Below are positions 1-7,096 of a DNA stretch of 64,000 nt, in pieces. The stretch is from Pseudoalteromonas rubra. Its GTDB lineage: Bacteria; Pseudomonadota; Gammaproteobacteria; Enterobacterales; Alteromonadaceae. The notes under the pieces are model-generated. The model saw only the letters and a program-made list of their open reading frames with translations, ran no database searches and was not told where the DNA came from. Each line of letters starts with the position of its first letter. The stretch's first letter is position 1. Location: the NCBI RefSeq assembly GCF_005887115.1, contig NZ_PNCJ01000014.1, positions 248,001-312,000 of the forward strand, read 5' to 3'. Made by a program: the position numbers and the translations under genes.

Positions 1-441
1 TTGATCAATCATTTTTTCAGCGATGTAGTGAAAAGATTCACTCCTTTATTACCTCTGTTTTCCGTGGCTGCTATCGTGCTGATCATTGCGATTGTGGTGG
101 CGTTAAATGCGGCCACCTTGCCAACCATAGGACCAATTGTGGCGTTGGCTGTGGTACTGCACAATACGACAGGGTTGTCACTTGGGTATCTGGTTGCCAG
201 ACAGCTGGGGTTACCTGAAAAGAGCTGCCGAACGATAGCACTGGAAGTGGGGTTACAAAACTCGGGTCTGGCGGTTGCGCTGGCAATGAAGTTTTTTGCC
301 CCGGCCAGCGCGCTGGCCGGGACTTTGTTTTCGATTTGGCACAATGTCAGTGGTTCGGTGCTGGCTGCCTGGTGGCGAAAGCGCAGCAGTGGTGCTAAAT
401 CTTTACCAGCCCAGCAGCCACATGAAGTGCCGGATGTTTAG
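1..441 (+). CDS. Bile acid:sodium symporter (BASS) family transporter, C-terminal part
   Basis: The gene runs in from outside the window, so only the last 146 residues are seen. They contain hydrophobic helices, a Gly/Asn-rich stretch (HNTTGLSLGYL, then EVGLQNSGLAVALA) and a polar tail. The E-x-G-x-Q-N-S-G-L-A motif is typical of the BASS / bile acid:Na+ symporter superfamily, which carries organic anions or precursor acids across the inner membrane with sodium. Substrate cannot be told from this part. Its stop codon overlaps the convergent J-protein stop by a few bases, so the two genes meet tail to tail with no space for a separate terminator. Confidence 0.8.
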   Translation: MINHFFSDVVKRFTPLLPLFSVAAIVLIIAIVVALNAATLPTIGPIVALAVVLHNTTGLSLGYLVARQLGLPEKSCRTIALEVGLQNSGLAVALAMKFFAPASALAGTLFSIWHNVSGSVLAAWWRKRSSGAKSLPAQQPHEVPDV

Positions 442-1202
442 ATAGAAATCATGATCAGGCCCAGAGCACAGAGAATGGTCAGGCCGATAAATAAGTTCGC
501 AATATTGCTGGTGTCACCAACCGGTTCAATGCGAATTTCTGGTTCTGGCATCTCTTTGTGGGTCATGTTGTAAAAGTCGGGATGGCCCACCTGCTCCTCC
601 AGCGCCTGATCTTCTGCCCAGTCAAAGTGCAGGTTCAAAAACACCAGGACTTCTATATCCAGAGGAACCACCTCTGCTCGCTCCGATTTTTGATAGTTCA
701 GTATGGCGTAAAATATCCGATGCGAAGCCGCTCTGCGGTTCTGCACATCCACGCAGGCAGGATGTTCAATCAATAACTGCCAGGCACCTCGCTGATTGCG
801 GCGATAGGAGTTATCCAGCAACTCCGCCAGTTCTTTTTCAAACTGCAGCATTTCGTTGTTGTCAGCTGGCTTGAACGATTCAACATGGCTTGCGTGTTGC
901 TCCTGGCCAGAAAAGTCGGGCTGCTCGATTGCCTCGGGTAAAGTGGCTGAATGCGCAGCTTCTGGCTCAGCCTGTGTGTCAGACTGGTTGTGCAGCTCAT
1001 CTGTAGAGCCCAGTTTTACGCGTTGCTGTGGCTGCTCATCCAGATGAGCCAACGCTGCGTCATAGGCTGCGCGCAGTTGTTGAAACCCCTCGGGGTCTTC
1101 ATCGGGTTTACACAACTTAAGCTTACTTGTATAGGCACGTTTTATGGTCTTTTTATCGGCATTGGGGTCGATGCCCAGTACTTCCCAGGGATTGTCTGTC
1201 AC
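438..1202 (-). CDS. J-domain co-chaperone, membrane-anchored, partner of HscC
   Basis: This 254-residue protein starts with a J-domain (about residues 4-50: NPWEVLGIDPNADKKTIKRAY). The catalytic HPD tripeptide reads KPD (LCKPDEDPEGF), a form seen in the DjlB/DjlC-type group. The middle is acidic and Gln-rich and probably unstructured. The C-terminus holds one hydrophobic helix (IANLFIGLTILCALGLIMI), which would anchor it in the inner membrane. The start is GTG at 1202, 2 bases after the hscC stop, with the ribosome site AGGTGAG inside the end of hscC. The tight spacing implies co-translation. In E. coli the DjlB/DjlC proteins stimulate the ATPase of HscC, and the same role is inferred here. 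Confidence 0.85.
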   Translation of the reverse strand: MTDNPWEVLGIDPNADKKTIKRAYTSKLKLCKPDEDPEGFQQLRAAYDAALAHLDEQPQQRVKLGSTDELHNQSDTQAEPEAAHSATLPEAIEQPDFSGQEQHASHVESFKPADNNEMLQFEKELAELLDNSYRRNQRGAWQLLIEHPACVDVQNRRAASHRIFYAILNYQKSERAEVVPLDIEVLVFLNLHFDWAEDQALEEQVGHPDFYNMTHKEMPEPEIRIEPVGDTSNIANLFIGLTILCALGLIMISI

Positions 1203-1204
1203 TT

Positions 1205-2896
1205 TTACTCACCTAATTCTTCTAAAAACCGGGTAATTTCCTGATATGCCTGATCGATGCGCTGGCTGTCCTGGCTGCTTAAAGCGGCTTCCCAATACGT
1301 GATTAATTCTGCGATTTGCTCACGATATTGGGCACGGCTTTGTTCGTAGATGCGCTCCAGTTTCGCCATCAGCAGTCGGTTACGTTGCTGCGCTCTTGGG
1401 TGCACTTTGAGCTTTTGCATTTTCTCTTTCAGCTGGCTTTTTTCCTTATCTGTCAGCGTAGACGACGATTGCTCAAAGGTCTGGCTGAAAGTTTGCTGTG
1501 TGCGCTCAACGATGATGTCCACGTCCAGCAGGCCACTGATATCGTAAGTAAAACGCATGCGGATCATTTTGTCATCAATGTTGTCTGACTTGGGCAACGG
1601 CACATCAATTTCACCCAGTTTGATATTGTTTTTTACGTAGCGGCTCTCACCTTGATACACAGTCATCAACAGGCGCTTCTGGTCTTTATGAACAGGGTAA
1701 AATATCTGCTCTTTACTGCTCGGCAAGACCGTATTGCGCTCGATAATAGGGGTAAAATAGTTACCGACCTTGCCATCGTTATCGTGTTCATTGTGAGTGC
1801 CTGTGCCCAGGCTGAATGCAGAAACGTCGGTCAGTACCACGTCATCCAGGGCGTCATTTTTATCCACCAGGCCTGCCTGGATACCCGCGCCCAGCGCAAC
1901 CACCAGATCAGGGTCAAGCTGGGAGGTTGGAAAGCACTTGAGTGCTTTGATAAGGCATTGTTTATAGATATTCATACGTGATGCGCCGCCGACCATCACA
2001 ATATGGTCTATGTCTGAAGGGCTCAGGCCTGCGTCATTAAATGCCCGCTCAATGGGTGAGAGTAAGCGGTTTAGCAGCGGTTGACAGATGTCGCGCATTT
2101 TCTCTTCAGTGAGCTCGTAACTGAAGGTTTGCCCGCTTAGTTCTATGTCAAAGTTTGATTGTTTTTCGCCACTCAAACGACATTTACACTCGTCAATCAG
2201 GCGGGTCAGGTTTTGCTGTTCATGTTCGTTAAGTTGCTGGGGCTCCAGCTGGTGCTGGCGCAAAAAGTCTGAAATCAGCAAGCCGGTAAAGTCTTCACCA
2301 CCCAGGTGATTGTCGCCGGCGGATGCTTTGACTTCCATCACCCGGTCGAAGTATTCCAAAATGGTCACATCAAAGGTGCCGCCGCCCAGATCCAGGATCA
2401 GGTAATGGGTGTCATCTTCTTCAGATTGCAGGCCATAGGCCAGCGCCGCCGCCGTGGGTTCATTGATCAACCGTAACACTTCCAGTCCGGCGAGTTCGGC
2501 TGCCAGTTTGGTGGCCTTGCGCTGATAATCGTTAAAGTAGGCCGGGACACTGATCACGGCTTGTGTGACGGGTTGTGACAACTGGGCTTCGGCGTCTGCC
2601 TTGAGAGACTTTAGCACCAGGGATGATAACTCAGCGGCACTATAATGCTGCTTGCCCAGTGTTACGGTACGCTGCGTACCCATATAGCGTTTAAACAGCG
2701 CGGTGGTTTGCAATGGGTGTGAGATCAGTCGTTCTTTTGCTGCTTTGCCAACCAACACCTCACCGCTATTGTCGATACCAACTACTGAAGGTGTCAAATA
2801 ATCGCCCAAAGAGTTGGGGATTAACACACTTTGTTCGCCATCCCAATAACTGACTGCACTATTGGTTGTGCCTAAGTCGATACCTACCGTGATCAT
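1205..2896 (-). CDS. hscC: Hsp70-family chaperone HscC
   Basis: The 563-residue product has the Hsp70 ATPase signature at the N-terminus (GIDLGTTNSAVSYW, residues 5-18), the phosphate-2 loop (LILDLGGGTFDVTILE) and the adenosine loop (HIVMVGGASRM). The substrate-binding part is shorter than in DnaK and lacks the long helical lid tail, which matches HscC (about 556 residues in E. coli) rather than DnaK or HscA. It is an ATP-dependent cytoplasmic chaperone, and its specific J-protein is encoded directly downstream. The start ATG at 2896 follows AGGAAG at good spacing. The gene is transcribed divergently from the ctlX-like gene. Confidence 0.92.
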   Translation of the reverse strand: MITVGIDLGTTNSAVSYWDGEQSVLIPNSLGDYLTPSVVGIDNSGEVLVGKAAKERLISHPLQTTALFKRYMGTQRTVTLGKQHYSAAELSSLVLKSLKADAEAQLSQPVTQAVISVPAYFNDYQRKATKLAAELAGLEVLRLINEPTAAALAYGLQSEEDDTHYLILDLGGGTFDVTILEYFDRVMEVKASAGDNHLGGEDFTGLLISDFLRQHQLEPQQLNEHEQQNLTRLIDECKCRLSGEKQSNFDIELSGQTFSYELTEEKMRDICQPLLNRLLSPIERAFNDAGLSPSDIDHIVMVGGASRMNIYKQCLIKALKCFPTSQLDPDLVVALGAGIQAGLVDKNDALDDVVLTDVSAFSLGTGTHNEHDNDGKVGNYFTPIIERNTVLPSSKEQIFYPVHKDQKRLLMTVYQGESRYVKNNIKLGEIDVPLPKSDNIDDKMIRMRFTYDISGLLDVDIIVERTQQTFSQTFEQSSSTLTDKEKSQLKEKMQKLKVHPRAQQRNRLLMAKLERIYEQSRAQYREQIAELITYWEAALSSQDSQRIDQAYQEITRFLEELGE

Positions 2897-3146
2897 AACT
2901 ACTTCCTGGGTTTGTAAAATCAGCGCTTAGTGTATTGACTTTGGGTATGGGAGTAAATCACTGCTACCGTTTTTGCATTTATTTTCTTATAGTCGTAAAT
3001 CGATGAAAAAATATTCCAGGTAGTTGTACGTCTATTCTGTACACCTTGTCAGTGCAGGACGCAGGTTCTTGGAGCTTGTACGCGTGCTTTGCAGCATAAA
3101 AGGTAACGAATTTTTTTCAGTTTCAGCTAAGAGAGGTATCTCAGTT

Positions 3147-4061
3147 ATGTTTCCACAAGCGCCCAGTGCCGTTGTGATGATCCGGCCACACCATTTTTTG
3201 CCCAATGAAGAAACCCGAGCCGACAACAGCTTTCAGTCTCAGGACCAGCAATTTGACGGCGGCATCAGTCAACAGGCCTATGAACAAGTATCGCGTGTGG
3301 CAGAGCAGTTGGAGGAGGCTGGAGTAAGGGTGCACTTATTTGAAGATCTGGGCACGGATACGCCCGACTCAGTATTTCCTAATAACTGGTTTTCGACGCA
3401 TGCAGGAGGACAAATTGCCATTTACCCTATGTATGCGAAAAATCGTCGCAGGGAGCGTCGCACAGACATTATAGAGCTGCTTAAACGTGAGTATCGGGTA
3501 CAAGATGTAATCGACTATTCTGGTCTGGAATACGACGATCTGTTCCTCGAAGGCACGGGGGCTATGGTGCTTGACCATATCGAGCGTGTTGCTTATACGG
3601 CGCGATCTAAACGCACGGATTCACATGTGCTTGAGCGTTTTTGTAGTCACTTTAATTTCGAACCTATGGTATTTGATGCCATCAGTGAGCAGGGCGTGCC
3701 TGTCTATCACACCAATGTCCTTTTGTGTGTTGGCAGTGATTACGCGTTGGGTGGGTTTGACATGATTGTGGACCCAAAACGGCGCGCAGACATTAAACAA
3801 AGATTGCAGCTCGCAGGTAAAAAGCTGATAGAGTTGAGTGAGGCACAAATCAATGCGTTTTGTGGCAACGCCCTGGAACTTAGCTCAGACAAGGGTCGTA
3901 TTTTGGCGCTGTCACAAACGGCCTATGATGCACTGGCGGCAGAACAAATAGCGGTACTAGAATCATGTGTCAGCTTATTGCCGCTGAACGTCTCTGCAAT
4001 AGAACTCGCGGGCGGGTCGGTGCGCTGTATGCTGGCGGGTGTGCACTTATCCCGGCGTTAG
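3147..4061 (+). CDS. ctlX: CtlX-like guanidino/ureido hydrolase (pentein fold)
   Basis: This 304-residue protein matches the arginine-deiminase-related group called citrulline utilization hydrolase CtlX. Visible landmarks are RPHHFLPNEETRADNSFQ near the N-terminus, DSVFPNNWFSTH (residues 74-85), EGTGAMVLD, a YHTN motif holding the likely catalytic His, and Cys294 in GGSVRCM, the expected nucleophile of the pentein superfamily. The family attacks the guanidino or ureido carbon of arginine- or citrulline-type substrates. The ATG at 3147 is chosen because GAGAGG lies 10 bases upstream and the RPxxF motif begins soon after; a longer reading from 3024 lacks support. It is followed after 41 bases by an amino-acid symporter, suggesting an uptake-and-breakdown operon. 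Confidence 0.82.
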   Translation: MFPQAPSAVVMIRPHHFLPNEETRADNSFQSQDQQFDGGISQQAYEQVSRVAEQLEEAGVRVHLFEDLGTDTPDSVFPNNWFSTHAGGQIAIYPMYAKNRRRERRTDIIELLKREYRVQDVIDYSGLEYDDLFLEGTGAMVLDHIERVAYTARSKRTDSHVLERFCSHFNFEPMVFDAISEQGVPVYHTNVLLCVGSDYALGGFDMIVDPKRRADIKQRLQLAGKKLIELSEAQINAFCGNALELSSDKGRILALSQTAYDALAAEQIAVLESCVSLLPLNVSAIELAGGSVRCMLAGVHLSRR

Positions 4062-4069
4062 ACGCCGGG
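4051..4069 (+). other. Perfect hairpin with the ctlX stop codon as its loop
   Basis: CCCGGCGT (4051-4058) pairs fully with ACGCCGGG (4062-4069), leaving only TAG, the ctlX stop codon, as the loop. No T-run follows, so it is not an ordinary terminator. It sits between two genes that look co-transcribed and could stabilise the upstream message or reduce read-through. Confidence 0.6.
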
Positions 4070-4102
4070 AACAACCACAATAATTACAACAGGCAGGTGA
4101 GT

Positions 4103-5563
4103 ATGATGGCATTGATTGTAGACCCGATTAACAATCTTCTTTGGGGACAGGGCCAGATACTTATTTACCTGCTGCTGATCGCCGGAGTGTGGTTTACCTG
4201 GCGACTGAAATGTGTCCAGTTTCGCCATTTTGGCCACATGTTCAGCGTGATGAAAGGTAGCATGAGTGGAGACAGTTCTGGGATCAGTTCTTTCGCTGCA
4301 TTGTGTACCGGTCTATCTGCGCGGGTGGGCACAGGAAATCTCGCCGGCGTCGCAATGGCTATATCTTTGGGCGGTAGCGGTGCGGTATTCTGGATGTGGG
4401 TCATTGCGCTGCTTGGCATGGCGACCGGGTTTGCGGAAAGTGTTTTAGGTCAGTTGTATAAAGTCCGGGATGAGCATCGTGAGTTTCGTGGCGGTCCTGC
4501 GTACTACATTCGTGCTGGTTTGGGTAAGCCTAAACTGGCGGTGGTGTTTGCGCTGTGTTTATTCCTGGGGTATGGCTTTAGTTTCAGCGCCATGCAGGCT
4601 AATACAATTGCTGAGGCACTCAATAATACCTTTGCCATTAATCCGCTTTTTACAGGCCTGGTGATTGCCGCGCTGGCTGGCATGATAGTGTATGGCGGCT
4701 TGCGCAGTATCGCTCGGTTTGCTGAACTGATCGTGCCATTTATGGGCCTGGCGTTTGTCGCAACGGCTCTGGTGATCTTAATTATCAATATTACCCAAGT
4801 ACCTGCTATGTTGCTGGATATTATTCAGTCGGCATTTGGCCTGACCGAAGCCGGTGCAGGGGCATTGGGCGCAGCCATTAAAAATGGTATTCAGCGAGGG
4901 CTGTATTCAAACGAAGCCGGGGCAGGCAGTGTCCCCCATGCTGCTGCAGGCGCGACACCCGTGCCCAACCATCCGGTTGCGCAGGGATATGTGCAAATGC
5001 TCGGTGTGTTTATAGACACTCTGGTGTTATGTAGCTGTACTGCTGTGGTGGTGCTATTGTCAGGGTTACCTGTCAGCGGAGAAATGGCGGGGATCAGTCT
5101 CACTCAAAACGCCATGCAGTCGCACTTTGGAGAAGCGGGCGAGTATCTGATAGCGGCCGCAATTACCTTGTTTGCTTTTACCTCTGTGGTGGCCAATTAC
5201 GCTTATGCAGAGAGCAATCTGCACCTATTTAAATTGGATAACAAAGCCGGGCGCCTTGGTTACACCGCGGTTTACCTGGCTATGGTATTGTGGGGCGCAA
5301 GCGCTACCTTACAACAAGTCTGGAGCCTGGCAGACATGGCACTGGGGTTAATGACCTTAGTGAATATTTACGCCATCATTCAGCTCACCCCGACCATTAT
5401 GAGTCTGACCAAAGACTATCAGACCCAGAAAAAGTCAGCCCAGACAATCCACTTCGACCCCACCAATGTCCACTACCAAGGCTCCCTACACGAGGATGTT
5501 TGGGTTCAGCAAGACCGAAGCAAAGCTTCGCAGCTTGCTGAACGCTCAGCCATGGATGGATGA
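4103..5563 (+). CDS. Alanine/glycine:cation symporter (AGCS) family protein
   Basis: The 486-residue protein has about ten hydrophobic helices and the family blocks VGTGNLAGVAMAISLGGSGAVFWMW and GLYSNEAGAGSVPHAAA in separate regions, which are hallmarks of sodium-coupled alanine/glycine symporters (AGCS, AlsT type). It would import small neutral amino acids over the inner membrane. ATG at 4103 follows AGGCAGGTGA. An alternative longer frame starting at 3965 overlaps ctlX and is rejected. The last 19 residues (V468-G486) and the stop are encoded by a large palindromic repeat element, so the native C-terminus was probably replaced. The neighbour ctlX suggests a link to amino-acid use. Confidence 0.9.
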   Translation: MMALIVDPINNLLWGQGQILIYLLLIAGVWFTWRLKCVQFRHFGHMFSVMKGSMSGDSSGISSFAALCTGLSARVGTGNLAGVAMAISLGGSGAVFWMWVIALLGMATGFAESVLGQLYKVRDEHREFRGGPAYYIRAGLGKPKLAVVFALCLFLGYGFSFSAMQANTIAEALNNTFAINPLFTGLVIAALAGMIVYGGLRSIARFAELIVPFMGLAFVATALVILIINITQVPAMLLDIIQSAFGLTEAGAGALGAAIKNGIQRGLYSNEAGAGSVPHAAAGATPVPNHPVAQGYVQMLGVFIDTLVLCSCTAVVVLLSGLPVSGEMAGISLTQNAMQSHFGEAGEYLIAAAITLFAFTSVVANYAYAESNLHLFKLDNKAGRLGYTAVYLAMVLWGASATLQQVWSLADMALGLMTLVNIYAIIQLTPTIMSLTKDYQTQKKSAQTIHFDPTNVHYQGSLHEDVWVQQDRSKASQLAERSAMDG

Positions 5564-5700
5564 GCCGGAAGCCCTCCACAAGGAGGTGTTTCCACTCGTA
5601 GCTAAGATTAAGTATCTCTTTTTTGCGAACGCGAGACATGGATGTTGATGACACGCGTTACGCGCCGGAAGCCCTTCACAAGGAAGTGTGCCCACTCGGA
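5504..5700. repeat. Palindromic intergenic repeat element fused to the symporter 3' end
   Basis: Three inverted repeats lie in a row. The first is a nested hairpin: GTTCAGCAAG (5504-5513) pairs with CTTGCTGAAC (5534-5543), and inside it CGAAGC (5516-5521) pairs with GCTTCG (5525-5530). The second runs 5544-5565 (GCTCA...TGAGC around CCATGGATGG). The third pairs AACGCG (5628-5633) with CGCGTT (5654-5659). A 35-base sequence at 5564-5598 recurs exactly 100 bases later at 5664-5698 with 31 identities. CATGGATG occurs before both copies. This looks like a dispersed REP/MITE-like element. Its first hairpins are translated as the end of the symporter. Confidence 0.7.
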
Positions 5701-6127
5701 TTACAACTTTGCATGTTCACCGTCATTGTGTTTGGTACTGACGCTGCCCGTAAACCATGCTAAGCGCGATTTGTGATATTAGCCTGTAAGCAGAAACCGA
5801 CTCCAGGCCGGCATGACCATGGCGTAGGCTGTTCATGTTTACAGATTGACTGTGAGAATCAGCATACTATGCTTTGCCATTGTGCATGATGCATAAATCT
5901 AGAAAGCAATCATACGATTTGTACTCACCCCAGGGGGCCACCAAAGCCCGGAGATGGTTACTTCATTCTCACTTTTTTCTCAGTACTGGACTGAATTGCT
6001 ACTTCATTATCGCAAACCCGCGAAATTCTCCAGCCCATAAAAAAGATCATCAACGTTCTAAACCACAGAGCCTTTTGGCTCGTAATGTCACTCACTAATA
6101 AAGCTGGACAAGCCCTGAGAGTACATA
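5564..6127. other. 564-base stretch without a convincing gene
   Basis: The first part (to about 5700) belongs to the palindromic repeat element. From 5700 to 6127 no tRNA, terminator or reading frame with a ribosome site is seen. A 74-codon frame at 5874-6098 lacks a Shine-Dalgarno site and family features and is not called. The end holds the promoter region of the DUF2805 gene. Confidence 0.6.
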
Positions 6128-6379
6128 ATGCAGTTAACGAATGATGAACAATCAAGAGTCATCGAGATGGCGTGGGAAGACAGAACGCCGTTTGAAGCCA
6201 TAGAGCAGCAATTTGGACTAAATGAATCTGCGTTGATCAAGCTGATGCGTCATCACCTTAAGCCTGCCAGTTTTCGATTGTGGCGCAAACGGGTGAGTGG
6301 TCGGACAACCAAGCACAGCAAGTTACGTCCTGCGGAGGTTTCCAGGGGCTATTGCCCGACACAGTATAAGCATCGTTAA
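6128..6379 (+). CDS. DUF2805 / TIGR03643 family small protein
   Basis: The 83-residue basic protein (TNDEQSRVIEMAWEDRTPFEAIEQQFGLNE followed in sequence by an RLWRKRVSGR block) matches the small conserved DUF2805 family known from marine Proteobacteria and Bacteroidetes. The pattern of a helix-turn-helix-like front half (AIEQQFGLNESALIKLMR) suggests nucleic-acid binding, but no function is established. GAGAG precedes the ATG at 6128. It converges on the cohesin gene with 14 bases between the stops, and a shared hairpin covers the junction. Confidence 0.8.
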   Translation: MQLTNDEQSRVIEMAWEDRTPFEAIEQQFGLNESALIKLMRHHLKPASFRLWRKRVSGRTTKHSKLRPAEVSRGYCPTQYKHR

Positions 6380-6409
6380 TCAGCCGCTTTTCTCTAAGCT
6401 GGCTGATTA
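6377..6409. terminator. Hairpin between convergent DUF2805 and cohesin genes
   Basis: TAATCAGCC (6377-6385) pairs perfectly with GGCTGATTA (6401-6409). The arms and loop contain the stop codons of both convergent genes. There is no clear T-run on either side, so its role as a bidirectional terminator is likely but weakly supported. Confidence 0.45.
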
Positions 6410-7035
6410 GCGTGTGAGCCTGCAGGTCGTCTGTGTATCAAGAGTCCACTCAATATCATTAACAGCACCACAGCCGTTAAACCAAATGCCCAGATCTGAT
6501 TGCCTGAGGCTGGTTTATCTTGTACCTGATAGCTGGTGTCGAAACTCAATGCCAGAGGGGGCTGGGGTACGTATACATACTTTTCTCCGCTACGGGTGCC
6601 AAATTCAGCACTTTGAATGGAGATCTTGGCGTTGGTGGTGTTGTCTGGTGCAGTAAAATACAGTCGGGCGAGGCGTCCACTACCAACCGCGCTTGCTGCC
6701 GGAGCAACCTGGCTAACTATATATTGGATCTGACCTTTTTGAGAATCTGCCAGGTTACGCAGGGTATACAGGTGATCCTCATCGAGAAAGTGGCCCTGTT
6801 CAAGCTGAGCGCCTTTGGCTTTAGTGTCCTGATCAATCAAGGTCATGGACCTGGCGTCGTAGTTGAGGGTTAGCTGTACGCCATACACTTCTGGCAGGCC
6901 CTCAACCATCACATCCACATAGAACTCGCTGCCGGTTTTAATGTGCGGATCAGAGGTATTAAGGTAAATACGTCCTTGTTCTGCAAATGTACTCAGACTC
7001 ACCAGTAATGTGGCAATACACATCAAATATTTCAT
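6394..7035 (-). CDS. Membrane-anchored cohesin-domain protein
   Basis: The 213-residue precursor has a signal peptide (MKYLMCIATLLVSLSTFA), then a beta-rich domain of about 140 residues with cohesin features (GSEFYVDVMVEGLPEVYGVQ, LNYDARSMTLID, RLARLYFTAPDN). A single C-terminal transmembrane helix (about 178-200: IWAFGLTAVVLLMILSGLLI) followed by HRR keeps it on the membrane, with a short tail. The ATG at 7035 is preceded by AAGGAG at good spacing; an upstream start 18 codons earlier lacks this. Cohesins bind dockerin modules, and the gene 61 bases upstream encodes a secreted protein ending in a dockerin. The pair is inferred to form a surface attachment, not a cellulosome. Confidence 0.82.
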   Translation of the reverse strand: MKYLMCIATLLVSLSTFAEQGRIYLNTSDPHIKTGSEFYVDVMVEGLPEVYGVQLTLNYDARSMTLIDQDTKAKGAQLEQGHFLDEDHLYTLRNLADSQKGQIQYIVSQVAPAASAVGSGRLARLYFTAPDNTTNAKISIQSAEFGTRSGEKYVYVPQPPLALSFDTSYQVQDKPASGNQIWAFGLTAVVLLMILSGLLIHRRPAGSHANQPA

Positions 7036-7096
7036 CCTGTTGCTCCTTAAAATTGATATAAAGGAGTTAGCGTTAAACCCTAACCCCATTTATTAG

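Noticed and set aside
3024..3146. Longer N-terminus for the ctlX-like gene.
   Set aside because: GAGAGG at 3131-3136 fits ATG 3147 and the family begins with the RPxxF motif soon after it; the added residues match nothing known.
5874..6098. 74-codon frame in the gap before the DUF2805 gene.
   Set aside because: No ribosome site and no recognisable features; the DUF2805 start follows with its own promoter space.
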